Shown here in pieces: positions 17,410 to 25,983 of a stretch of 53,853 nt of DNA. The stretch's first letter is position 1; each line of letters begins with the position of its first letter. Below the pieces are notes generated by a model, which made no database searches, had not been told where the DNA came from, and saw only the letters and a program-made list of their open reading frames with translations. Location of the stretch: assembly GCA_024277655.1 (NCBI GenBank), contig JAJRUT010000034.1:1-53853 (forward strand), written 5' to 3'. Made by a program: the position numbers and the translations under genes. The DNA is from Deltaproteobacteria bacterium. Lineage in GTDB: Bacteria; Desulfobacterota; Desulfobulbia; Desulfobulbales; SURF-16.

Positions 17410-18882
17410 TTACAAAATAGGTTTCATGGCACCCATGTAGGAGCGAAGCTCCTCACCGATAATTTCAACACCAGTATAACGAATTGACTCGTTGGCCTTG
17501 ATAAGTTCATCGTTATCAACGCCGTTACTGGTATCAGCCATACCTTTACCAATCATATCAGTATCGATATTTTTCATAAAATCTGTCAGCATTGGTCCTG
17601 CGGCATGGGCGAAGAGATAGCAACCATATTCAGCCGTATCGGAGATAACCACATTCATCTCATACAGTTTCTTGCGGGCGATGGTGTTGGCAATAAGAGG
17701 TACCTCATGCAGGGACTCGTAATAGGCAGACTCCTCCTTGATACCAGCAGCAACCATGGTGTCAAAGGCAAGCTCAACACCACATTTAACCATGGCCACC
17801 ATCAGGATGGCATGGTCAAAATACTCCTGCTCTGGGATATCAGCATCGGTGGCTGATGCTTTCTCAAAAGCGGTTTCCGCTGTGGCAGCACGCCAGCCCA
17901 GGAGATTTTTATCATCGTTGGCCCAATCCTCCATCATGGTGCGGGAGAAATACCCTGACATAATGTCATCCATATGCTTGTGAAATAAGGGGCGAAGGAT
18001 ATCAGCCATCTCATCGGCAAGCTTGCAGGCCTTGATTTTAGCCGGATTGGTCAGACGGTCCAGCATATTGGTAATTCCACCATGCTTTAAGGCCTCGGTG
18101 ATAGTTTCCCAGCCCTGTTGGATCAGCTTTGAGGCGTAACCGGAGTCAATACCCTTGTCCATCATCTTGTCAAAACACAGAAGAGAACCGGCCTGAAGCA
18201 TCCCGCAGAGGATGGTCTGCTCGCCCATAAGATCGGACTTTACTTCTGCGACAAAGGAAGACTCAAGACAACCGGCCCGATCACCACCAGTGCCAGCGGC
18301 ATAAGCCTTGGCAAGATCCCAGCCCATTCCCTGAGGGTCGTTCTCGCGGTGTACGGCAAGGAGGGTAGGGACACCAAAACCCCGCTTATACTCTTCGCGA
18401 ACCTCGGTTCCTGGGGACTTTGGCGCCACCATGATTACCGTGAGATCCTTACGTATTTGCATCCCTTCTTCAACAATATTAAAACCGTGGGAGTAGGAGA
18501 GACAGGCACCATCCTTCATTAGCGGCATAAAGTTTGATACGGCATTGGTGTGTTGTTTGTCCGGAGTAAGGTTGATCACAAGATCGGCAGAGGGGATCAG
18601 TTCCTCATAGGTCCCCACAGTAAAATCGTTTTCGGTACCATTCTTCCATGATTGACGTTTTTCGTCTATTGCTGCCTGGCGCAGGGCGTAGGACACATTA
18701 AGTCCTGAGTCACGCAGGTTAAGGCCCTGGTGCAACCCCTGGGCACCACAACCAACGATAACGACCTTCTTGCCCATCAGGGCCTCAACGCCATTAAACT
18801 CCGAAGAGTCCATAAAACGACATTGACCAAGTTCTTCGAGTTGCAGACGCAGTGGCAAACTGTTGAAATAATTTTCACCCAT
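17410..18882 (-). CDS. ilvC: Ketol-acid reductoisomerase, class II (long form)
   Basis: IlvC converts acetolactate or acetohydroxybutyrate to the dihydroxy acids of the valine, leucine and isoleucine pathways, using NADPH. The 490-residue length and close likeness to the E. coli type (491 residues) place it in class II. The Rossmann motif [10 protein letters not shown] begins near residue 39, and the Mg-binding/acidic segment [17 protein letters not shown] is present. AAGGAG lies 8 nt before the ATG. The divergent neighbour ilvY points to inducer-dependent activation as in enteric bacteria. Confidence 0.96.
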   Translation of the reverse strand: MGENYFNSLPLRLQLEELGQCRFMDSSEFNGVEALMGKKVVIVGCGAQGLHQGLNLRDSGLNVSYALRQAAIDEKRQSWKNGTENDFTVGTYEELIPSADLVINLTPDKQHTNAVSNFMPLMKDGACLSYSHGFNIVEEGMQIRKDLTVIMVAPKSPGTEVREEYKRGFGVPTLLAVHRENDPQGMGWDLAKAYAAGTGGDRAGCLESSFVAEVKSDLMGEQTILCGMLQAGSLLCFDKMMDKGIDSGYASKLIQQGWETITEALKHGGITNMLDRLTNPAKIKACKLADEMADILRPLFHKHMDDIMSGYFSRTMMEDWANDDKNLLGWRAATAETAFEKASATDADIPEQEYFDHAILMVAMVKCGVELAFDTMVAAGIKEESAYYESLHEVPLIANTIARKKLYEMNVVISDTAEYGCYLFAHAAGPMLTDFMKNIDTDMIGKGMADTSNGVDNDELIKANESIRYTGVEIIGEELRSYMGAMKPIL

Positions 18883-18995
18883 GGTGATAGCTCCTTTTTA
18901 AGGTATATAGTGATTGATGTCTAATAATCTGTCGCCAGTAGGCAGCCCCAAGGACTTAACCCCATAGACCACCTGCATTTCTTAACTTGCTGTTA

Positions 18996-19062
18996 TTCTA
19001 TCATTATATTTTGTTGCGTAAAGTGAATTGTTCGCTATACTGTGTTGAGTTAAATGCAACAA
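18996..19062. promoter_or_regulatory. ilvC/ilvY divergent control region
   Basis: TTGTTGC (19011-19017) and GCAACAA (19056-19062) form an inverted repeat spanning the divergent promoters. On the - strand TATAAT (19003-19008) can serve as the ilvC -10 with a poor -35, as expected for an activator-dependent promoter. On the + strand TTGCGT with TATACT (19036-19041), 16 bp apart, can serve ilvY. IlvY binding is inferred. Confidence 0.5.
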
Positions 19063-19131
19063 TAGAACTGTATTCACCAGCAGTTTTATTACCACGAAGT
19101 CACGAAGGGCAAGAAGAAAAATATAAAAATA

Positions 19132-20013
19132 ATGGATATTCGTAACTTACAACTTTTTAGGCACCTGTCTGAATCACTCCACTTTGGCCGGACAAGCAGG
19201 GCCTGCAATATCACTCCATCTGCCTTAACCCGCACTATCCAACGCATGGAGGATGAACTTGGTGTTACTCTGTTTATTCGGGATAACCGCTCGGTTGAGC
19301 TCAGTCCTGCAGGCGACGTTTTCAAAAAATATACTGAAGAGAGTATCCGCAGGTGGGAGGCGTTGCAACATGAACTGTCCAGTGAAACCCTGCTACGGGG
19401 GGAGTTATCCCTGTATTGTTCGGTGACTGCCGCCCATACTATTTTACCAACCATCCTGGGTCGTTTTCGTAAGGCCTATCCTGAGCTGCATTTAAATCTT
19501 CATACTGGAGATGCGGCCCAGGCCATTGCCAAAATTGAAAATAATGAGGTGGATATCACCATCGCAGCTTTGCCGGATCGTATACCCGATCGGCTAGAGG
19601 TGATGGATATGGTAACCACCCCCCTTGTTTTTATTACCTCTGTGGATTATCCGGAAATTGTAAGTTACAAGGGCAATAGTATAGATTGGCAGAACACCCC
19701 GATTATTCTCGCTAAACGGGGTTTAAGTCGCAACCGTATTGAAGGGTGGTTCAAAGAAAGACATCTTGTCCCCAATATTTATGCCCAGGTCGCAGGCAAT
19801 GAAGCTCTTATTGCCATGGTCAGTCTGGGATATGGGATTGGCGTAGTTCCCCTTCTGGTACTTGAAAAAAGCCCCATGCAGGATCAGGTAACGATTTTAG
19901 AAATAGCGCCAACTCTCAAGCCCTTTGCCATTGGCCTGTGCACCCTGAAGAAGAAGAGTTTAAACCCGAAAGTCAAGGCGTTTTGGGAGATTGCCAAGGG
20001 AGAGAAGGACTAA
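19132..20013 (+). CDS. ilvY: LysR-family regulator IlvY
   Basis: It is a LysR-type activator, 293 residues, with an N-terminal winged helix-turn-helix (LHFGRTSRACNITPSALTRTIQRMEDELG, residues 17-45) and a C-terminal inducer-binding domain. Divergent placement beside ilvC and likeness to enteric IlvY, which senses acetolactate or acetohydroxybutyrate, support the name. No strong Shine-Dalgarno precedes the ATG. Its 3' end overlaps the convergent fetB gene by 41 bp. Confidence 0.88.
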   Translation: MDIRNLQLFRHLSESLHFGRTSRACNITPSALTRTIQRMEDELGVTLFIRDNRSVELSPAGDVFKKYTEESIRRWEALQHELSSETLLRGELSLYCSVTAAHTILPTILGRFRKAYPELHLNLHTGDAAQAIAKIENNEVDITIAALPDRIPDRLEVMDMVTTPLVFITSVDYPEIVSYKGNSIDWQNTPIILAKRGLSRNRIEGWFKERHLVPNIYAQVAGNEALIAMVSLGYGIGVVPLLVLEKSPMQDQVTILEIAPTLKPFAIGLCTLKKKSLNPKVKAFWEIAKGEKD

Positions 20014-20716
20014 CAAAGGTTGATTTGGCGAGGATTAAGAAGCAGGAGGCCGAGATACCCGTTGAACCAAAGATCATACACATCACCATAATCTGATAGC
20101 GGGCGGCAATGATAGGTTCTACACCTGACAGGATTTGTCCCGTCATCATTCCCGGAATTGCCACAAGCCCCACGGCAAAGAGAGAATTTGTAATGGGAAT
20201 TAGGGCCGCTTTCAAGGCAATTTTTTTAGCCTCATCATATGTAACTCCACGTTCCAGTTCAGCCTGAAGGCGTTCAACCGCAAGACTTATACTATTCATA
20301 GAGTTTGCAAAGATCATCCCAGCAATAGGGATCATATATTGAGGGTGGTACCAAGGGTCAAGCCTCAGCACCCCCTGGGTAATAAAGAAAAGAGTCGTAC
20401 CGCCGCCAATAATAATGGCAACAAAGCCAATTTTAAAAAGTTCAAGTCGCTTTTCTCTGATTGTGCCAAGGCCAATCCAGCTTGCTGAAAAAAGCATGAC
20501 AAGCAGAATGGTAAAGATAAGAAGTCCGCTGTCTGACTTGAAAATAGAGGCGAGGATATAACCAATTAGCAGGAGTTGACTGAGCATACGCAACACGGCG
20601 TACATTGCATTTTTTACGTCAAGTGACCATGCCCAGAGGATAGCGATTATGATGGATACCGGAATAAAGGCAAAGCCCAGATTGGTAAGTGAGATAATGT
20701 GAATTGGATCTCTCAC
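19973..20716 (-). CDS. fetB: FetB-type (UPF0014) ABC transporter permease
   Basis: A 247-residue membrane protein with about seven predicted hydrophobic segments and the family signature PIAGMIFANSMNSISLAVERL, followed by LIPITNSLFAVGLVAIPGMMTGQILSG. FetB works with the ATPase FetA in iron export and oxidative stress resistance in E. coli. Here no fetA-like ATPase gene lies next to it. Instead it is preceded by a small membrane protein gene overlapping by 4 bp (ATGA). The 3' end overlaps ilvY. Family assignment is firm; substrate is uncertain. Confidence 0.85.
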   Translation of the reverse strand: MRDPIHIISLTNLGFAFIPVSIIIAILWAWSLDVKNAMYAVLRMLSQLLLIGYILASIFKSDSGLLIFTILLVMLFSASWIGLGTIREKRLELFKIGFVAIIIGGGTTLFFITQGVLRLDPWYHPQYMIPIAGMIFANSMNSISLAVERLQAELERGVTYDEAKKIALKAALIPITNSLFAVGLVAIPGMMTGQILSGVEPIIAARYQIMVMCMIFGSTGISASCFLILAKSTFVSPSLPWQSPKTP

Positions 20717-21060
20717 CTGGCATCTTTCTCCTGGACTTCATTTATGGGTGATAGCGGCAGTGCCGATAGGCCTGTGAAAAGTGCGACAGCTCCAAGAATA
20801 AGAGCCAGTCTCAGCCACGGCTCGCCAAGGTCTTGTCGTTGTCCAACATAGACAAAAGTGATTCGGAGCCACTCGGCAGAGCCAAGAACCAGACTAAGTT
20901 GCACAAACCGAGTAGACCACAGGCTTTTTATCAGAAGCAGGAAGGGGAGTAGCAAAGCAACGACAACAAGTGGCGTAAGACCTGCCCTGATAAAATGGGC
21001 TTGCAGGAGTAAACAGCTAAGAAGTAAGGGGATAAGCCGGATAAATTTCATGATTTTCAC
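20713..21060 (-). CDS. Small membrane protein of unknown function, paired with fetB
   Basis: It has 115 residues with four likely transmembrane segments (about 8-25, 28-45, 53-72 and 83-101) and a short charged tail. I do not recognise the family with certainty. The 4-bp overlap with fetB implies translational coupling. A start at the second Met (MKFIRL, 21051) is equally possible. It lies 11 bp after rlmN, so rlmN, this gene and fetB may form one transcript. Confidence 0.6.
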   Translation of the reverse strand: MKIMKFIRLIPLLLSCLLLQAHFIRAGLTPLVVVALLLPFLLLIKSLWSTRFVQLSLVLGSAEWLRITFVYVGQRQDLGEPWLRLALILGAVALFTGLSALPLSPINEVQEKDAR

Positions 21061-21071
21061 CTATTTTGGTA

Positions 21072-22100
21072 CTATGTATGTTTATTGGCAAGTTGGCCGC
21101 AGGCCGCAGAGATATCATCACCGCGACTTGTTCTGATAAACACGGTATAATCCAGATCACGCAGTATTTTCTGAAAGGCGTGAACCCGGTTGCCTGATGG
21201 TTTTTGAAATGGTAGTTCTGGGGCCTCATTGCAGGGCAAGAGATTTATCTTACATGGAATAGGGCGGAGCAGCTTTGCAAGCTTGCGCGCATCTTCATCG
21301 GAATCATTAACTCCTTTAAGCAGGATATATTCAAACATAATCCGCTTGCGTTTCTGGAGAGGGTATTTGATACAGGCCGCAATCACCTCTTTAAGGGGGT
21401 AAGTCTTGTTGACGGGCATAAGTTCTGAGCGAATGGCATCATCAGCACCGTGGAGGGAAATGGCCAAATTAACCCCGATTCTCTCGCCAAGTTCGATTAT
21501 CTTGGGTGCCAGACCACAGGTAGAAACTGTGGTACGTCTACTGGAATAGCTGAGCCCTAAATCATCCAGCAGGATTTCAAGACTGGTGATCAGGTTGTCA
21601 AAATTAGCCAGTGGCTCCCCCATCCCCATAAAGACCAGATTGGTCACCGAGCCCATTCCAAGATCCTCTAAATCCTCCATAACAGAGATGATCTGGCCGA
21701 CAATTTCGGCAGGATCGAGGTTTCTGGTAAAACCCATGGTACCTGTAAGACAAAACTTGCAACCCATGGCGCAACCGACCTGGGAAGAGACACAGAGGGT
21801 ATTGCGGTCTTCTTCGGGGATAAGCACACTTTCAATAATATGCCCATCAGTAAGCTTAAACCCGTACTTCATGGTTCCGTCAGTTGAGGTCTCTTTGATA
21901 GTGTAGGGGAGGGTGGAGATGCGAGCCACCTTTTCAAGCTCTACCCGGAATTTCTTTGAGATATCAGTCATTTGCGCAAATTTTGTAATCCTCGGCCTGT
22001 AGAGCCAGGCAAAAATTTGCCGGCCCCGGTAGGCCGAATGACCGCGGGCTGTTGTCCAGTCGATGAGCTGGGTGCGACTTAATGTTTTAAGGTCAATCAT
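21072..22100 (-). CDS. rlmN: 23S rRNA (adenine2503-C2)/tRNA (adenine37-C2) methyltransferase
   Basis: A radical SAM enzyme that methylates C2 of A2503 in 23S rRNA and of A37 in some tRNAs. It is 342 residues long. The cluster motif CAMGCKFC gives Cys110, Cys114 and Cys117. The two methyl-transfer cysteines are present: Cys103 (seven before the cluster) and Cys334 in DDISAACGQL. GEPLANFDN and SLHGADD are further family motifs. The gene is complete. Confidence 0.95.
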   Translation of the reverse strand: MIDLKTLSRTQLIDWTTARGHSAYRGRQIFAWLYRPRITKFAQMTDISKKFRVELEKVARISTLPYTIKETSTDGTMKYGFKLTDGHIIESVLIPEEDRNTLCVSSQVGCAMGCKFCLTGTMGFTRNLDPAEIVGQIISVMEDLEDLGMGSVTNLVFMGMGEPLANFDNLITSLEILLDDLGLSYSSRRTTVSTCGLAPKIIELGERIGVNLAISLHGADDAIRSELMPVNKTYPLKEVIAACIKYPLQKRKRIMFEYILLKGVNDSDEDARKLAKLLRPIPCKINLLPCNEAPELPFQKPSGNRVHAFQKILRDLDYTVFIRTSRGDDISAACGQLANKHT

Positions 22101-22424
22101 AGGGTCTACTTAGCTTGACACGGACATAAATGTCTAGTGTCGATTGTTGTTATCTTGTTGAAGTTGCTGTAAGGTTGGCTTTTTACTCTTCTTCCCCCTG
22201 GGAGTCAACCCATCATAAATAGTTATTTAGGGATGGGGCGAAGAGTTTAGCTTATAAAATGATGGTATCTTACCAGTAAACTGCGATATAATTTAGTGGT
22301 CTGGCCAGAAAATAAAAAAACTCAGGAGTGCGGGGAACGACATTCTGGTAATCCTTGACCCCGTCCTCTGACTGAACTGCAAGTTTCTAACGGACATTAC
22401 GGAAAAAAACAGCGGAATTTATGT
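22101..22424. other. Intergenic region between rlmN and a small unknown gene
   Basis: This 324-bp divergent gap has no gene. It contains the nested inverted repeat at 22117-22141 and a possible -10 (TATAAT, 22287-22292) for the rightward gene, with no good -35. Confidence 0.6.
22117..22141. promoter_or_regulatory. Nested inverted repeat upstream of rlmN
   Basis: GACAC (22117-22121) pairs with GTGTC (22137-22141) and GACAT (22123-22127) with ATGTC (22130-22134), around AA. It sits 17-41 bp before the rlmN start, either an operator or a 5' leader hairpin. Confidence 0.45.
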
Positions 22425-22823
22425 ATGGCATCAGATGAAGAAAATTATATCTATGACTTAACCAAGGTTGAGGATGTTTTTGCCTGCCTTGAAGCCACGG
22501 CCATGGCCCAGGCTTCGCTAACAATGACTGACCCGGATGCCGCTGCAAATCTTGAAAGGGTCACCGAGGCCCTGGGCGCCCTGTCTCTGGTAATTGAGAT
22601 GGGTGATCTTGTTCAGGTAGTTGAAAAAGTTGTCGAGGTCGAGAAGGTTGTTGAGGTTGAAAGGAAGGTTGCGACTCCAAAGCAGGTTACGGGGCCGATC
22701 AATGATTTGGTTGATTTTGCCAGTCCCACCCTCGATTATTCGGAAACCAAATCACCCTCAAGTGTTGATGACCGGGACGAAGACGCTATCTTTGATATCC
22801 TTACCGGTGAAAAGATACGTTGA
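22425..22823 (+). CDS. Small acidic hypothetical protein
   Basis: A 132-residue, strongly acidic soluble protein without signal peptide or recognised domain. Residues 65-80 contain a repeated VVEVEKVVEVE pattern, which could form an amphipathic strand or helix. It starts at MASDEENY and ends near a convergent radical SAM gene. Codon use looks like that of its neighbours, so it is probably a real gene. I cannot assign a function. Confidence 0.6.
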   Translation: MASDEENYIYDLTKVEDVFACLEATAMAQASLTMTDPDAAANLERVTEALGALSLVIEMGDLVQVVEKVVEVEKVVEVERKVATPKQVTGPINDLVDFASPTLDYSETKSPSSVDDRDEDAIFDILTGEKIR

Positions 22824-22847
22824 GGGACCTTGGTCTAGAGGGGACAC

Positions 22848-23717
22848 CTACAGCCGTCGCATGGCCTCCGGCCGCAAGATTCGTTCTCCCTGCCTGGCCT
22901 CTTTAATTTCTTTAAGTATCTTCTCTTTATCACGTGGTAATCTACAGTTTATTTCAAAGTAATTTGAGGCATGATTAGCCTGAAACTGTGATTTCGGCAC
23001 AGTTATATTTTTCAGCATAATATACAGTTCCTGCAAGAGTCCTTCTGGTGTGGGGAGCTTAAACTCGCCTGTCTGCATTTTTGTAAAAAGTGGAGTATTT
23101 TCCATCACCATTAGGGTGAGTGCAGCAATCTGGTTTGGTTCCATCTTTGAGAGGACAAGTCCCGTGTCCAAGGCGTGCTCCTGCGATAATGCTACGCCGC
23201 CAACCCCTAAGAGTACGGTGACAGATAAAAACAACCCGGCCTGTTTGGCGTGGCGGGCAGCCTTAACCATGCGCTCAGGGTCAGCCCCCTTACGAATGGT
23301 TTGCAAAACGGTTGTGTTTCCGGACTCAAGCCCCATGTAGATCCTGGCAAGACCAAGTTTTTTTAGCTCAATAAGTTCTTTGGATGTTTTTGCCAAAATA
23401 GCCTTGGCATTGGCATATAGGGTGACCCTGTTTACCCAGGGGAGTTCCTTTCTGATTAGGGTCAACAGTTTAACCAGACGTTTTTGTGATAAAATTAGCA
23501 CATCACCATCGGCAAGGAAAATTCTCTTTTGCCTCTGACAGTGGGCCGCAGCAAAGTCAATATCACGATAAATGGTCTCGTCGTCCTTTATTCTAAATGT
23601 AACATCCTTATAGGCCCCACAAAATGTGCATTTGTTGTGGGAGCAACCAACTGTAACCTGGAGGATAATTGAATTCCACTCGGAGGGTGGACGGATCACA
23701 TTGCCTTCGTAATGCAT
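22848..23717 (-). CDS. Radical SAM protein of unknown substrate
   Basis: It carries GCSHNKCTFC near its N-terminus, a [4Fe-4S] motif with spacing CX4CX2C rather than the usual CX3CX2C, followed by FLADGDVLIL and YMGLESG segments typical of the Elp3/HemN-like radical SAM fold. An upstream Met (23792) is possible, but it would place the start inside the serC terminator. The start at 23717 (MHYEGNVIRPPSEW) matches how this family usually begins. Length is then 289 residues. Reaction and substrate are unknown. Confidence 0.82.
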   Translation of the reverse strand: MHYEGNVIRPPSEWNSIILQVTVGCSHNKCTFCGAYKDVTFRIKDDETIYRDIDFAAAHCQRQKRIFLADGDVLILSQKRLVKLLTLIRKELPWVNRVTLYANAKAILAKTSKELIELKKLGLARIYMGLESGNTTVLQTIRKGADPERMVKAARHAKQAGLFLSVTVLLGVGGVALSQEHALDTGLVLSKMEPNQIAALTLMVMENTPLFTKMQTGEFKLPTPEGLLQELYIMLKNITVPKSQFQANHASNYFEINCRLPRDKEKILKEIKEARQGERILRPEAMRRL

Positions 23718-23744
23718 GGGGTAACCATTTGAAATTGTGTCATA

Positions 23745-23780
23745 AAAAAGCCCTAACCCGGTGAAAGGGAAGGGCTTTTT
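23745..23780 (-). terminator. Intrinsic terminator of serC
   Basis: AAAAAGCCCT (23745-23754) pairs with AGGGCTTTTT (23771-23780), with an inner CCC/GGG. On the - strand it ends in a T-run, 28 bp after the serC stop. Confidence 0.85.
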
Positions 23781-23807
23781 ATGGAGCATCATTAAAAAAA
23801 GAGACTT

Positions 23808-24890
23808 TTAGCTGTTCTCTTTTGCAAATTTCTTCATAAACTCAACAAGATCCACAACCCCCTGCCTTGGAAAGGCGTTATAGATCGAGGCCCGGCAACC
23901 ACCGATGGAGCGATGTCCCTTTAGTCCGTCCAGGCCTTGCTCTGTCCCCTGCTTAACAAATTCAGCTTCGAGCTCCGGTGTTGGCAGATTAAAGGTGACA
24001 TTCATTAAAGAGCGGGAACCTTCTTTGGCATGGCCTCGGTAAAAGGAGGTAGAGTCAATCATATCGTACAGAATTGCCGCTTTTTCCTCATTGCGTTTAG
24101 CCATACCTGCCACACCACCGTTGGCCTTGAGCCATTTACACACCAGACCCACGCAGTACATGGCAAAGCAGGGTGGGGTGTTAAACATGGAGTCCTTGTC
24201 GGCGTGAGTCTTGTAGCGCAACATGGTTGGCACGGTTTCAGGAGCCCGGTCAAGGAGATCGTCACGGATAATAACAATGGTACAACCGGCAGGGCCCATA
24301 TTCTTTTGCGCTCCCGCAAAGATTAAACCAAACTTGGAAAAATCAATGGCTCGCGACATGATATCGGAGGACATATCACAGATCAGCATCTTGTCAGACT
24401 TTGGAAATTCCCTAAACTGGGTTCCGTATATGGTGTTGTTTGAGACGAAATAAAGATATTCGGAGTCTGCGTCCACTGTATAGTCTGCATCAACAGGAAC
24501 ATGGTTGAATGCAGAGTCCTCGGCAGAGTAGGCCACCTGGGAGCTGGCAATGATGTTAGCCTCCTTGATAGCTTTCTTGGCCCAGCTTCCGGTGTTTAAG
24601 TAGGTTCCCTTTTTGGAGCCACCAAGAAGATTCATGGGGACCATGGCAAATTGGGAGGAGGCGCCACCTTGCAGAAAGAGAATCTTAAAATTATCAGGAA
24701 CCTCAAGAAGTTCGCGAATATCGGCCTCAGCCTCAGCATAGACTGCCATAAATTCCTTTGAGCGATGGGAAAGTTCAATAAGACTAATGCCCTTATCGTT
24801 AAAATTAACAATATCCTTGGCTGCTTGGGTTAAAACTTCCTGGGGCAGGGTTCCCGGTCCGGGGCTGAAATTGTAAATTCGTTCAGGCAT
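23808..24890 (-). CDS. serC: Phosphoserine aminotransferase
   Basis: SerC makes 3-phosphoserine from phosphohydroxypyruvate and glutamate, and serves serine and pyridoxal phosphate synthesis. The start MPERIYNFSPGPGTLP matches the family and has AAGGA 7 nt upstream; a longer frame beginning at 24938 is not needed. FLQGGASSQF binds the cofactor phosphate and GAQKNMGPAG carries the PLP lysine. At 360 residues the length is standard. It is followed by its own terminator. Confidence 0.95.
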   Translation of the reverse strand: MPERIYNFSPGPGTLPQEVLTQAAKDIVNFNDKGISLIELSHRSKEFMAVYAEAEADIRELLEVPDNFKILFLQGGASSQFAMVPMNLLGGSKKGTYLNTGSWAKKAIKEANIIASSQVAYSAEDSAFNHVPVDADYTVDADSEYLYFVSNNTIYGTQFREFPKSDKMLICDMSSDIMSRAIDFSKFGLIFAGAQKNMGPAGCTIVIIRDDLLDRAPETVPTMLRYKTHADKDSMFNTPPCFAMYCVGLVCKWLKANGGVAGMAKRNEEKAAILYDMIDSTSFYRGHAKEGSRSLMNVTFNLPTPELEAEFVKQGTEQGLDGLKGHRSIGGCRASIYNAFPRQGVVDLVEFMKKFAKENS

Positions 24891-25029
24891 GATCGTTCCT
24901 TTTATGAGAGACTTGAAATATAAAAATGGTTTACCCATCTACAAGGTGTAAAAAGTGGCAAATATAGTGTAAATAGGATTGGCTGTCACTTAAATTTCTT
25001 TTCCCCTAGACTCTATCCCTAACTTTTTC

Positions 25030-25983
25030 ATGGCAAAACAAAACCTGCAGCCCCTTCTTGTGCTTGTTGGTCCCACTGGTGTCGGTAAAACAGCCATGTC
25101 CTTTAGTCTCGCCAACCATTTTTCGGCAGAGATCATATCCATGGACTCCATGCAAGTTTATAAACACATGGATATCGGCACAGCCAAGGCCACCAAGGCC
25201 GAAAGGGCGCTTGTCCCCCATCATCTTATCGATTTTATCGAGCCAACGGCAGAGTATAACACAAACCTCTTTGTTCAAGACTGTACGCGGGTCGCAGCTG
25301 ATATTATAAAACGGGGGAAGTTGCCCATGCTGGTTGGTGGCACCGGTCTGTACTTGCAGGCCCTTCTCTTTGGTCTTATTAAAATCCCACCTGTCCCGGC
25401 AGATATCCGGCAGCAGATTCAGCACCGAATTGCGGAGGAGGGGAACCAAAAGCTCCATGAAGAGTTAGGACAATTTGATCCTGAAACGGCAAGGCGGGTC
25501 CATACTAATGATACCCAGCGCCTTATCCGCGGTCTGGAAATCTATAAGGCCACCGGCAAGACGTGGAGCTTCTTTCTGAAAAAGCAAAAAGATAGAAATC
25601 CCCATGGTGAAATGCGTAAATACAGACCAATACTCATAGGTTTACGCCGAGAACGTAAGGGTCTATATGAACGCATAGAGCGCCGGGTTGACGAGATGCT
25701 TGAGGAGGGGTTGGTTGGTGAGGTGGAGTCTTTACTGGAGAGTGGAGTTGGGGTTGAGCTTTGCTCCATGCAGTCCATTGGCTATAAACATATGGCCAGG
25801 TATTGTCTCGGTGACTGGAGCTACACAGAGGCTGTTCGTTTAATGAAGCGGGACACCAGGCGTTACGCCAAACGGCAGTTCACCTGGTTTCGGGACAAGG
25901 GGATTACCTGGTTTCATCCTGATGCGGCTGCAGAGGTTGTGCTATTTGTTGAAAAAGAATTATTCACAGGAGAGATAGTGTGA
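25030..25983 (+). CDS. miaA: tRNA dimethylallyltransferase
   Basis: MiaA adds the isopentenyl group to N6 of A37 in tRNAs reading UNN codons. The P-loop GPTGVGKT is at residues 14-21. DSMQVYKHMDIGTAK and LVGGTGLYLQALL are family signatures, and QFTWFRDK lies near the C-terminus. Length is 317. miaB, the next enzyme acting on the same base, is at 29707. The stop overlaps the recJ start (GTGA), indicating coupling. Confidence 0.96.
   Translation: MAKQNLQPLLVLVGPTGVGKTAMSFSLANHFSAEIISMDSMQVYKHMDIGTAKATKAERALVPHHLIDFIEPTAEYNTNLFVQDCTRVAADIIKRGKLPMLVGGTGLYLQALLFGLIKIPPVPADIRQQIQHRIAEEGNQKLHEELGQFDPETARRVHTNDTQRLIRGLEIYKATGKTWSFFLKKQKDRNPHGEMRKYRPILIGLRRERKGLYERIERRVDEMLEEGLVGEVESLLESGVGVELCSMQSIGYKHMARYCLGDWSYTEAVRLMKRDTRRYAKRQFTWFRDKGITWFHPDAAAEVVLFVEKELFTGEIV

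Noticed and set aside
23718..23792. Longer radical SAM protein beginning at 23792
   Set aside because: The extension runs through the serC terminator hairpin and is not family-like.
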